Source: Lepturacanthus savala (Eukaryota > Chordata > Actinopteri > Scombriformes > Trichiuridae). From it: 64,000 bases of DNA. The notes under the pieces are model-generated. The model was not told the origin of the DNA, did no database searches, and worked only from the letters and a program-made list of their open reading frames with translations. Both the position numbers and the translations under genes were made by a program. Location of the stretch: contig CM060469.1 of assembly GCA_030544235.1 (NCBI GenBank), forward strand, positions 15,060,017 to 15,124,016. The letters are read 5' to 3'. Positions 8,811 to 20,030 of this stretch are shown one piece after another (the stretch's first letter is position 1; the number at the start of each line of letters is the position of its first letter).

Positions 8811-11800
8811 CTGCATCGGGAAAAAGGATCAAATTTGTGATATTTTCCAACAAAAGGCTAAGAACACGATGCTGTTTGTTTAAACAACAACAAAAAAAAG
8901 TAGCATGAGGATGGTTGGAAGTAACGAAAACATGCACACTCACCGCTTGCTGGTCTGAAAGCAAAGCTCGGCCCATAGCCTGTGGGTTGGTGCAGTCTGG
9001 GGGCTGAGGCCTGGGCACAGAGGAGTAGTCTGAACTGCCATGCTTGGTGGCCACATGGCGCTGGATCATGGTGCGGTTGCAGGGGTAGGAGAAGGAACGG
9101 GTAGGGGTCGGCATGGGGACACGGGGTCGCCAGGCACCCTTGAGCTGGGCGTGGCTGGGCGTGGCGGGGGGGTGGTATGGAGGAGGTGGAGGAGGTAGAG
9201 GAGGGTGGAAGCCCGCTACCCCTTCCAGCTCAGTGAACATGCTATCCATGGCGGGGCTGCTGTTTACCCGACAACGACCCACCTGCCGCAGAGCCAGGAT
9301 CGGGCTCTCGTCCCCAAACCGTTCGTCTGGGAAGAACTTGTACGGATTCTGAAATGACAAAAAATAAATTAAATAAATTGAGCTAGAGATTTCAACGTCT
9401 TTTTTGATGCTGACAAAGCAAAGCCAACCAGGATTTACTTGCTCAGGGTTGTTCAAAGTCTGCAGCATTGCTGTGGTCTGTCCACATCCTCAGCCTTATT
9501 ATCCCTCTTAGTATCCCAACTTCAGCCCTCTCATCCCCCCTCTAACCCCCACGGACAAAGTCTGCTTTCTGCTAACCTGCAGTAGCTCAGTGGCTCCATC
9601 TGCCAGACCAAATTCCCGCAGCACCCGCAGCTGCAGTTCATAGCTGACTGTGGCTCCCTCGCCACAGTTGAGCGCGTAGGCTCTCTGGACCTGCTCTGTG
9701 TGTCTCAGTTCCTGCAGCCTCCGGATCATCTCCTTCACCACTGACAGCTGAGGCACTGAAAGATGCACAAAATACAAGCATGTGACACATGTTGGGAGCT
9801 CAAAACTGAAAAAACAGTCTTTCAGAAAGATCTGGATGAGCAACAAAACAGCATCATGTTAAAGGATGTTTGAGACGTTTGCTTAACAGTTCTTAACACT
9901 CTTACCTGGAATTTCATTGGCCACAACCGATGGAGCTGTGGCTGAATTAACCAACATTTGCTGGTGGTTAATCATGTGACAGCACTGCGGCACGGCGTTG
10001 TTGACCATGTAGAGTGTGTCTGGGACATTGGACATGCGCACTAGTCGCAAACGCACCAGGTCTGTCTGCTCCACCATCATTTCATCAAGCACAGACTGAG
10101 AAAAGGTGAGAGAGAGAAAAAGAGAGAAAGGGAGAGAGGGTGGATTGAACTTCATAAAAAGTTAAAACTCCTCTGACATTCAGAGGGTTTCCAAATTAGT
10201 TTTACTTGATTGGCACAATCTAATACCGACTTTGTGGTCTGTGGATATGTTCATAAATATTCATAGCCCTGGGAGGGCCTATAGACTTCAGTTAAAATGA
10301 TGGAAGTAACCATTAAAAATGTTGAATATGTGGCAACAACTGAGCACGGGTGATTTTAGCACATCTGAGCTATGAACAGGTCCACAAATTTTCCCAAGGC
10401 AGTTAATGGTTAGTCTGCCCTCTAAGCAGCACTTCTACTATCATCGGTGACAGATATACGGGACACAAACAGTCCATTGCTTCCTCCATTGTCTGAAATA
10501 ATCAGACGTAAAATGAGCCTCACCTTAGCCTCCTCCACATAAGGAGAGAAGAGGCGAGGACGCACGTAGATGCCGGCGCTCTTCTGCCTTAACCAGGCGT
10601 TGGCCTTTCCCCCCTCAGCTGTAGGCAGCATGTCTGAAGGAGGGGTGCTTATCAGACCCCTTTTAAGCTGTGAACATGGTGGGAAACTAGGATCAATACT
10701 CAGTGTATGACACGTACACAAATGCACACTCAAGCTGAGAAAGGCCGTCAGGGAACACTGACCGCGTCGGTGAGGACGTCGCTGTGTGGAGGTAAGATGT
10801 GCTCGGTTCGGATGAACGGCAGCAGGGGAGACAGGATCTCCTTTAGCTCCTCCACATCCAGGTCTCTCCTCTTCACACCCCTTTTGTTGACGCTGTGGGC
10901 CGTGCCGCTCAACAGGTTGGGCTCTGGGTAGATGAGGACAGAGACAGCCATTAGCAGCCTTTTAGTATAATGCATATAACTGTGACTATTTATGTAAGGG
11001 TGATGCTTTTAACGCATTTAGGTCGCCCTGCTAGCTATTTTTCAAATAGCTCAAACAAGTTCAATTGAACAATTCATGAATGAATGCTGCATTAACTGAC
11101 ATTTATCTGCTCTTTCTTAATTGATTGTAAGACCATAAAATATCAACCTTGACCATAAAACCTACTGAAGGTGATTACTAGGTCTGAGCACACAATCACC
11201 TGACCAGTCACACTGAAGCCATTTCTGTTCAATTCATTTCTGGGGTAAAGTTTGGATCCTTTTCGTCATGCTTTTAAAGTGTATTTTTGGAAGCTCTGAT
11301 AAGTGGGTAATTTTCACGGAGCCATTAGGGGGACTGCTCCGAGGGTAATTATAGAGTGTATTATCTTACCCCTGTCTGCCATCCTCTTAATAAGCTGCTG
11401 CTCGCCCCACTTAACAACATATTTGAGAATGTCCTGTTCGCTCGCCTGTGAATGAGATCCAGGGTACAGAGACAGAAAGAGGCAGAAAGAGAAAGAGATA
11501 TAGGACGGGGGAGAGAGAGCGAGAGAGAGAGGAAGGACACAAAATGTATTATTAGGATAAGGTTAGATGTTGTCAAGAACAAAACCGGGAAGCTGTTTAA
11601 TGAGGGGAAGGTGAAAATGCAATATGTTCCACCAGAGTTCCGGCAAAGCTCAAGTCTGGCTGGTTTGTTTTTGTGTAGTTGGACATCTGGTGGGATGCCC
11701 GAGTAGCTTTGGCAGTTCAGATGACAGCTCAGGTATGATTAGGCTCTGCATTTCCCTTAGGGAATGGTGTACTCAAAACTCTTGATGCAGCTACTCAGGG

Positions 11801-14800
11801 AGATGGAAGCCGAAATGTCTGGTTGCCTTCAATCGTAAATCAATGATGAAATGAATAAAAATAGATCAACATCTTCCTGACAGCAGGATAACTTTAATTT
11901 GACATTTAACTTTATTTGACTTCTCTTCTCTATGGAGTGAACCAGCATCGGGGATTATGCTGTGGGGGAGCACACTGCTTCGTAAGTGGTTGTACTCAAA
12001 ACTGAGTAAAGTGTGTGTGTGTTTTTGTAGCTTCCTCACTGCGGGGTGTCGTCAAGGGTGAAAACCAGCTGAGAGGTGATGTTCCATTTCCTTACCTGTA
12101 GGTAGTCGGACTGGATGGCGCTGAGAAGGTGCTCCTTGCTGAGCTCGTAGAGAACGTCCGAGGAGACGACTTGACTGAACTCCTCGCAGAGGAAATGCAT
12201 GGCCTGCCTGTGGACCCACTTGGAGCCGTACGGCTGGGAGCTCCACTTCAGGATCGGTACGAGCGAGTCCAGAGACAGGCTTTCCACGACAATGTCCTCG
12301 CAGCCTGGGGAGAACCAACAAGACATGATTTATATACCCAAAACAAGAAATTAAAGCCTTAATATATATGTATATACCATTTCAACATCTAACACAAATT
12401 TGGTAGTGGCTTTAGTTTGTGATTATTGGAATACAGGAAATCCTTCTGCAAGACCATCTGTAGTTTTGACCCCGGGAGTCTATCTCTACGAGCCCCCACA
12501 TCCTCCTTACTGCGTTACCTAAATCAGAGCACATACCAGAACAGCAGGCAGCAACCCACAGAAATGCCTTTGATACCTTCATATGTTTCAGTCTCAAGCT
12601 GCCTCCTCTTAACCGTGATAAGTAAACACAGCAGCCCGAAGGAAATGTGCTGCCAGCGCACGAGCGCACACACACTTTGCTAATGTGTACACACTTGTGT
12701 TCATAAATCAAAAACCTACACACACACACAAAACACAGTAGGCTTAGAGAATGATGTACCTGTTACTCCACTTATAAAATACTATGTTTTTAAAAGCCAG
12801 CTTCAAACTATGTTAAAACAGAACAACAACAAAACCCTAACATCAACACAGGTTAACAACAATGATTGGACAAGATATCGATGCCAATCCCCAGCAGCCA
12901 GGGCTTCAGTGGCTCTCATTATGTCTTTCTGCGATCAATAACCTCACAAAACAGGCATCCACAGAGCTGAATCCAGACAGACCGAGGCCAGTCAGAGCTG
13001 AACTGATTTCCTCATTCCAGGCCTTCCTCTGCATCAGCTCTTGGTTGGGACTGGCAGGAGCAACACTCCACTGGGAAATTCTTATCTAAAGCTAGAGGAT
13101 CTTAAGCTTCCTCTTGGCCTCCAAACCACCACTTTGAACATACACTCGGGGAAATTGGACGCCAGATTTGAGAATGACAACTTTGCTTCTGAATCTTCAT
13201 ATTCATTCAAACATCACTCACTCATTTTTTGAGATCACATGGACACATCGATAATGTACATGCACGAAGGCGTACACTTGTGACGCACTTCCCCTTTGGC
13301 GCCTGCAGAGTTTTATATGAGTGGTGGAAATCCTGCATCGTTAAGAAGACAGATGAAGTTGAAATGTAGACCCGGGCACTTTTCCTCTTTTTTATTTTTT
13401 TTATCTGCTATAAAACAGACCGGAAGAGGGAATGGAGTCCCGCTCCACCACTTGTCCTTGTGCTGTCCGTCTTGCGAGAAAGTGCTTTTGCTCGCTTTCC
13501 CCTCTCTCACCTTTACGTCTTTGCCCTCTCCTAAAAGTGGAGACGCACGCGCGCGCATTCAAACAGCGCTTGCTCCTCGCTACCTCATTAGAATTCACAG
13601 CAGCAGCCAGTCTTTTAAAATTTTTATTATAAGCTGGAGATTAAAATCAGCATTAGGCTATATCTAACGCTTACCCACCTCCCCTTCTCTCCACGGGTGG
13701 CATGCCATGTTCACTGGAGCCGAGCTGACTGACAAGAATATCAACACGACTGCGGGAGTGGCGACAGCCCGCTCAACAATACGCTGACATCGGAGGATGT
13801 ATGCATCCTGTCTCGCTGTTATTATTTGGAGCTCCGTGTTTACGGAGCATGCAGTCTCCAAAGCCACTTAAAACATCAACTGCGCTCACTGGCCAGTAAA
13901 CAAGCCTGTGCATGTAAATCATGTCTGAGGATCAATCGGGGACCGGTGCTCTATTCAACACACTCCAAACACGGGACTGGGCCTATAAAAAGCACCGGTC
14001 AGTCAATCAGTGAACGTGAAAGGGAGAGAAACGTACCACTCACACACACACATGCACACACACACACATGCACGCACACAGTTAAACCGCACCAACTGGC
14101 TGTTATCTCTGCGGTGCACTTGAAAAATTAATAAGGCTTTTAATATTGGTTGCTATTTGAGTGAGCTGGATCATAAAGGTTGAGAATTAATAAGGAGGAA
14201 TGACAGAGAGCTCAGCTGCTCCAGGAAATACCTCCATGAGCCAAATCTTCACACAGCCGGAGGGCAGCAGTGGAGGAGCATGGGAGGAGGGGGAAGACAG
14301 TGTGACAGATGAGAGGGCTCCCTCCATATGAAACCTCTGACATAAGCCTCTCTGCTGCCTGCTGAACAGACCTGGTAACTACTGAGGTCTCCAGCTGCAG
14401 GACGTACTCGGACAAATTTCTCATTTCATAACTGATCCCATACATGCCAGGATTGTTTCACTATTTGGAGTAGGCATGATTTTTTTTGTAAAAAAATGTA
14501 AAATGTGGAAGGGGAACAGCATGAAAGAAATCTCAAATAGGGGAATAACAGGAAGCTGTTAGACAGACAAAAGAGAGGGGACTCGGGAGAGAATGACACC
14601 GGGTCAACCTCGACCATCTCACCGCATTCCACGTCAAGGTTTCATGGGAACTGATTAGAGCCGCACGGCTCAGTGGGAGAGAGAGAGGAGAGGGGATAAA
14701 AATACCCTGGAGTGAATGGGGGGATGGGAGGGAGGAGGAGGAGGTGATGGGTGTGTGGGGATGACACTATTCGCCCGCTCGCTGGCTTAAGCTGCCAGAG

Positions 14801-17800
14801 TGACCCTGAGAGTGACGGCTTGAGGGGTGGGAGGTGGCGTCTGACCAGCTGTGTGTGTATGTGTGTAACTTAACCGTATAGCACTACTCAGATCACTGCA
14901 CAGGTCTTAAAAAGCTGATTGATTCTTGGCTCTTTCGGTCAAAACGGCAGCTTCCCACAACTAATCCTGTGCTTTTATGAGATTTTATACAAGCATGTTT
15001 AGAATCGTAGAGAATGTGATGCTTCAAAAGTGAGTTATGTTGCCCCCATAGCTTCCTGTTTGGACAGGAGGCATTTTGTGGTCTTATTCATGCTTATGGC
15101 ACTCTACCATATCCACACTACATGTATATTTCAAACTTTTACCTTGATTATTTTATACAATTTTTTTACAGACTTTGTGAGAGTAGTTTTCATTAATCGT
15201 ATTACATAATAAAAGCGTGTTTCAGCTCGAGTTTTTGCTGCATTTAGCTTTCTTTTATGGTCGCTGGCGCACTATTGTGCTTGTTTCTCTCCTCCATGTG
15301 TAATAAGGGAGCTGTGTGCACAGTGGCGATCTGGGAACTGTAAGGGACAGTTCATGAACACACACACACTGAGGAAAATATTAACTGAAATAACAAGAGG
15401 AAGACTGAGTTTCTAAATGTCAGTTTCAATACATTTCCGGTTAATTGCCAAGCCCTAATTTATAGCATTATCGCAATATAACATGGCAGAAGAAATACCA
15501 AAATGTGGGCCGAAACATTCAGCTTTAATTGAATTGCTGCTTTCTCTTGTCTTGTGTTATAATAAACTGGCTGAGTTTGGATTTGGGCTGTTCCTGACAT
15601 CTGATGATGTAGGGAGTTTTTCACTGTTGTCTGATGTTTTATAGACCAAATCATATATATATATATATATATATAACGAATCAGCAGATACATCAATTGT
15701 TAAAACAAAACAAAAAAAACTTCAATGTGAGGTGTTTTGGAAAGTGGACAGCAGTCAGACATGTCACTTTTGGGGAGGTGAGAGATCAAATCATTTCTTT
15801 AACCTTTGGCATTTTACTGGGGTCATTCTGAAACAGCGGCAACAGTCAAGAAGACAGTGACGTCTGAGTAAAGATAGACCAGTGATGAAGTGCTGACAGA
15901 GGCTCAGATTCACTGCATGTATCAGACGGTTAGCAGTCAGCCCCTGGAGACACAGACAAACCCTCCAGCCTTTATCAATCTGTTACTGGCAGCCACGGCG
16001 CTAACACCCATCACAGTCAGCCAAGCTGTTTCACACTAGTCTGGTCTCCAGCCATATTACACACATATTCCAATATGCATAATCTGTTTCAAGGAAAAGG
16101 GTAGAATATGCAAACAATGTGAGAAATGGCACAGCATATGCAGAGAGATATGGGAGAGATTCGTGTAGGCAGGAGAGGGAAAAAAAACAAAACAATCAAG
16201 GCAATTATGACAAAATCAAACCCATATTATGGAGTCCACAGAATCCACCAAAAAAGGATGACAGCCCAGGCTGACAATTTAACTATATTTACCCACATTA
16301 TTACAGTTGGTAATTTGTCCTAGCTGACACTTGTCAGTGGACAGCTTATAAAGCCAGAGGCAGACTATACACACACACACACAAGTAGAATATTATGAAT
16401 CTCTTAGGGACCTATGTTTGCTAATTTCACAGTTGTCAGTAAATGTCTATGAACTAACAGCAGTTACAACAACAGAGGACGTTTAACAGGGAGGTTCATG
16501 GCCCAGCATTTTACTTGTCATACTGTAATTACACAGAAGTGAAAAAAACATGAGGAAAATACTGTGTAAATACTGAACTGATGTATAAAACACAGGGTTT
16601 TAAAAGGGCTAGAATGCAGCACCCAAGCCATTTTACAATGGATGAATAATTCAAAAAATAATGTGGAGAGCATTAACACAACCCCCTTTCAGATATAGAA
16701 ATATTATGTGTATTTTTATGATTGCCAAATAAATACATCCATGTGTAAATGTGCTGTTAATGTGAGTGGTATGATCTACCTTGAGCCAGCATACTGAACT
16801 CCAAGAATAGAGCAATATGGTACAGCTCCATGGCCTCTTCTGTGCGTGTGCTGGCCCCCCGGCCCCCGGACACCAGGGCCTGCACCTCTCCGAGGCTGCC
16901 CGCCGAGGGGCTGCCCCGCAGCACCAGCCCGAGCTCGACCCCGTCTGTGTACATGCAGTGGAGGATGACCTGCACATATTTCCGTGGGATGATGGATTCG
17001 TCCAGCACTATGCGGGTGGGCGTCTGCAATGTGCGCTCCGTCATTTCCTCTCCTGTGCGGATGCGCCTCTGCAAAAGGTTCCTAAAGAAAGGCGAACGTG
17101 CTGAGAGGATGGCCTTATGAGCCCTAAGGTCCTCGTCCGGGGTTCCTGGGCACCCGTTACCTCCTGAGACGCCTGTTGTCGCGCCGGCGACGGCCCCTCG
17201 CTCGTTACAGCTCTCTATCATCTCAGAGTCTGAGGAGAAGCTCAGCAGGGCGTCGTAGTAACACATGTAGTCGAACAAGCCCTTCATGTCTGCCTCCAGC
17301 GAGTTGGGTGTACCGAACTCCTCGCTGAGCTGTACCAGCACGTCAACGTTCTGCAGCCTGGTGTCCTCCGCTCCGCCCACCCCAAACTCCCCTGTGTACA
17401 AGTAGTGAAGTAGGGCGGAGAACATGGGCACGTCGATGCCGGCCGTCTCGATGTCCATGAGAACCTCTGCTCCATATCCGGGGGATGAGGACAGCAGAGT
17501 CTTGAAAAAGGGGCAGCGGGCAGCCAGGATGGCCCGATGGGCAGGGAAGCAGGTACCTTGGAAGATGAGGTCTACGTCAGTGCAGTACTTATGCTGGTAA
17601 AGGGCTGCCAGGTCTCGCTGCAGGCTGGGCGCCTCGGCGCGGGCCAGGCTGGCCTGGAAGCTCAGCTCCTTTAGGGCCGCTGTGCCCTCGTATTCCTCCA
17701 CCAGGGCGTTTGTGTCGCGGACGTCCCACCCCGACAGGAGCTCCCGCATCTGCCGCGCGTGGTCCGCCGAGCGGCTGGACTTCCTCCGTTTGATGAACCG

Positions 17801-19883
17801 CCGTTTGAGGGTCGCCAGACCAAGGCTCTTCTTCTTCCGGTCTGTGGGCCGCTCATGGCTGTGCTCCAGACTGTATAGCTTGGACTCCCAGCCATAACCC
17901 TGATGGGAGTAGGACGAGGTCCCTGAAACGAACACACAAGTCAACCAAAATGCAAGTTAGTGACACGAAAAAGCTCAACATACGAAGTCACAAATCTATG
18001 TACATAATTAAATAATATAATAGCCTCTACGTTTCTTTTTAAAAACGTGTCTTCTGGTGAGACATGAGACTTCAGAAAGACACCACCACTTTACTCTTCA
18101 AGCCAGACTGTTAGGAACACAATCCATCACTAGAACCCGTGTGATGTGGCCGGCTCTGTCAGGCCTAGAACACGCGACCATGACCCAAAGCCTTTGGCTT
18201 GGGCTCCACAGAAAAGAAAATCAGACATAATCTTCTTCCTGTTTTGTTTTAGGCCAAACAATGGTGCGTCACATAACCAAACAGCTCACAGAAGACATTG
18301 CCCTGCTTTGTGTTCCATTACTAAATGAACTTCAGTCCATTCAAATGCTTGGGCCCAATCGTTTACATTAAATAGCCGTTATCTTTGGCCTGAGCGACAG
18401 GCCTCGTATGTCAGACAAAGCTCTGCCAAGGAGATCCTCTCTTCCTGCTCTTCTCTCAGCATCCATCAGTGTGACCCAAATAGTAATCATTCTAACACCG
18501 TGAATCATCCGGAGACCAGGCCAGCTCAACAGAGCGGCTACACAGCTCAGAGCAAACCTCCGAGGTCTAGTAATAATGTAACCCCTTTAACAATGCTTTC
18601 ACTTTAAAGTAGAAATGTTAAAAACAAAAAAAGAAAAAACACAAGACCAAAAGTGAAAGTGAAATAAGAAATGTTTTTTTGGTATGGACAGATTTATTCA
18701 AATTCCCATTCATGCAGTTCTCTGAAATGTCATTTAGGGAAAACCCGTAACATCACACCTCGACATTGATCGCTAACAACCCCTCAAAAACTATACTGGA
18801 AAAAATCCCACTTGTACAATCTGATAGAACCCATATGTTAGACCTTTTTTTATTGCTTTCTTGCTGATATAAACAAGCAGGCTGACAGTAATATGCTAGC
18901 AATAGCATAAGTATTTGCTGACAATGACATTAATTTTGCAAAAAATTCTGAGCAAAAGTAAAACAAATAACTGCAAATAAAAAGCCCCATTTTGTTGAAA
19001 GTGGAATTACTTTTTCAGTATAAGAAGGCCTTATAAGGTGTTATACAATGTCCCATGTTTCAAAATACTCAATGCTCTAGAGAGAGGATGTATATTGAGA
19101 TCATTTCTGGTATTTGAAACCACACACGTATCTTGATATGGATAACAAAACTTCAAATAAAACTCAGGAAAATGTATGATACGGGACCTTTAAGGTCTCA
19201 GATTGTGCTGTCATGCTTTTTTCCTGCATGACGACTGGTCACAGGAACAGAAATCATGACACCAGATTAGCTCATGTCTTATCTGTTAGTCAACAGCCTT
19301 ATAGTCACACCACACCCCAAGCACATGAAGCTAAGAAGTATACTGCAAGGCTGGTATTTTTTAAGCTACATATTACTTTTAAACTCTGACAGAAAGTACT
19401 TTGGCCCTGACTTATTGAGTTTTTTTTTTTTTTTTTAAACAACCCACTTTAGACAAGTTCTTTTCACATCTGACAGCAAATATAACCCACAAGGCAGAAA
19501 AAAAAGTAGATACATCACTTTATCTGTGGCCGTTCTGACCCACAAAAACTTCCACACCATTAGTTGGCAAGAAAGCAGGTAATGAAACTAACAGGTGAGT
19601 TTGGCTTTTTCTGGACCCCCCCACCCACCCAAAATGTGTATTTGTGGCCAGGCTGCAGGCGCCGAAATGACTTTGACTAGTCAAGCAACATAATCACATC
19701 TGACATTCATATCTAGGAAAGAGAGATCATCATGTTTAACGGTTTTTCTAACATGGATTTTATGTTAGCTGTGCAATAAAACAATGAAATAAAGCACCCA
19801 CCTATAAAAGTCTGCTGTGCCTGTGCATTTCCCCCTATGCGTGGGGAGCATGAGTGCGGATAGCTGGATCCATTGGCACCCAT
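8034..19883 (-). CDS. btbd7: BTBD7, BTB/POZ domain-containing protein 7 (10 coding exons)
   Basis: Minus-strand exons in transcript order: 19883-19802, 17922-16780, 12304-12096, 11445-11370, 10923-10763, 10667-10524, 10095-9906, 9755-9577, 9348-8944, 8810-8034. They give 1,121 residues (human 1,132). Order of parts: N-terminus MGANGSSYPHSCSP with a myristoylation-type MGxxxS; a basic stretch (67-78); BTB 1 at about 141-240; BTB 2 at about 270-400; a BACK region at about 409-505; a long conserved middle (505-730); then a proline- and histidine-rich disordered tail ending KPDYPYKKSAL. Known role: BTBD7 is induced at epithelial clefts, promotes branching morphogenesis, raises Snail2 and lowers E-cadherin, and may act as a Cullin-3 adaptor like other BTB-BACK proteins. 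The large intron 2 and non-coding upstream exon(s) make the transcription unit longer than the CDS. Confidence 0.96.
8944..9348 (-). CDS. btbd7: btbd7 exon 9 (proline-rich)
   Basis: Residues 729-863. NPYKFFPDERFGDESPILAL is followed by HPPLPPPPPPYHPPATP, a polyproline run that suits WW, SH3 or EVH1 partners, and RSFSYPCN. Phase 0 at both ends, so skipping would keep frame. Confidence 0.94.
9577..9755 (-). CDS. btbd7: btbd7 exon 8
   Basis: Residues 669-728, RRLQELRHTEQVQRAYALNC and LREFGLADGATELLQ. The donor is gttagc. Confidence 0.94.
9906..10095 (-). CDS. btbd7: btbd7 exon 7
   Basis: Residues 606-669: SVLDEMMVEQTDLVRLRLVR then MSNVPDTLYMVNNAVPQCCH. The stretch after HQQ is variable between species. 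Confidence 0.95.
10524..10667 (-). CDS. btbd7: btbd7 exon 6
   Basis: 48 codons, residues 558-605: LKRGLISTPPSDMLPTAEGG and YVRPRLFSPYVEEAK. Symmetric exon (phase 0 at both ends). Confidence 0.95.
10763..10923 (-). CDS. btbd7: btbd7 exon 5
   Basis: Residues 504-557, EPNLLSGTAHSVNKRGVKRR then DLDVEELKEILSPLLPFI. The donor gtcagt is non-optimal. Confidence 0.94.
11370..11445 (-). CDS. btbd7: btbd7 exon 4
   Basis: Residues 479-504. ASEQDILKYVVKWGEQQLIK is identical to the human BACK end as I recall it. Donor gtaaga. Confidence 0.95.
12096..12304 (-). CDS. btbd7: btbd7 exon 3 (BACK)
   Basis: Residues 409-478: GCEDIVVESLSLDSLVPILK, YGSKWVHRQAMHFLCEEF and ELSKEHLLSAIQSDYLQ, almost identical to human. 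Acceptor ccccag, donor gtaagg. Confidence 0.96.
14039..14081. repeat. CA microsatellite, interrupted
   Basis: Runs of CA broken by atgcac and acgcac. Confidence 0.85.
15653..15675. repeat. AT microsatellite
   Basis: About eleven uninterrupted AT units. Confidence 0.9.
16780..17922 (-). CDS. btbd7: btbd7 exon 2 (both BTB domains)
   Basis: 1,143 bases, residues 28-409. BTB 1 motifs include YCTDVDLIFQ, FPAHRAILAARCPFFKTLL and LLHYLYTGEF. BTB 2 includes HKAILSARSPFFRNLLQRR and YVQVILHCMYTDGVEL. Between FSSDSEMIES and DEDLRAHKA sits a Gly/Ala-rich insert longer than in human. The exon ends one base into a Gly codon; donor gtagat. Confidence 0.96.
17923..19801 (-). other. btbd7: btbd7 intron 1 (within CDS)
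   Basis: 1.9 kb, AT-rich and non-coding. It carries the inverted copy of the TTAAAGG-ended repeat described at 19050-19193. Confidence 0.65.
19050..19193 (-). repeat. TTAAAGG-ended MITE-like repeat, copy A
   Basis: Read on the minus strand it begins ttaaaggtcccgtatcata and continues ttttcctgagttttatttga. This matches the copies at 29841 and 56748. The far end is uncertain. Confidence 0.55.
19802..19883 (-). CDS. btbd7: btbd7 exon 1 (start codon)
   Basis: ATG at 19883-19881, then 27 codons plus one base: MGANGSSYPHSCSPRIGG then NAQAQQTFI, nearly identical to the human start MGANASNYPHSCSPR. Donor gtgggt. Gly2 with Ser6 fits N-myristoylation. Confidence 0.95.
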
Positions 19884-20030
19884 CCTCACTTCTCTTCACT
19901 TGCTATTCGGGGGTCCCCCCTCTTGCTGAGTCATTCTGCTCAGGAGACGTATTCCTCTCAGTCCTCGGCCGCAGAGTCAGGCTCAGATCCTCTGGAGAGT
20001 CCTCAGAGCCCCGGGCCCAGCCGGCCATGC
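19884..20030 (-). other. btbd7: btbd7 5' UTR part of the start exon
   Basis: On the minus strand ctcctccag (ending 20031) looks like a splice acceptor, so the start exon probably runs 20030-19802 with 147 untranslated bases. Further non-coding exon(s) should lie upstream. Confidence 0.45.
19903..20028 (-). other. btbd7: Upstream ORF in the btbd7 5' UTR (41 codons)
   Basis: An ATG at 20028-20026 opens a frame of 41 codons ending TAG at 19905-19903. It lies out of frame with, and entirely before, the btbd7 start at 19883. The peptide begins MAGWARGSEDSPEDLSLTLR. It directly follows a splice-acceptor-like ctcctccag, so it would be the first ATG of this exon. Such an uORF could lower main-frame translation. 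Conservation is unknown. Confidence 0.45.

Larger units (their letters stand above)
10096..12095 (-). other. btbd7: Short btbd7 introns 3-6
   Basis: Between exons 3 and 7 the introns are about 650, 446, 95 and 428 bases. They contain GA-rich runs (for example 11460-11535) and no further coding signal that I can see. Confidence 0.6.
12305..16779 (-). other. btbd7: btbd7 intron 2
   Basis: 4.5 kb with no supported exon. It includes a CA microsatellite (14039-14081) and a TA run (15653-15675). The GC-rich patches near 13400-13760 have short frames that match no protein I recognise. Confidence 0.65.
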
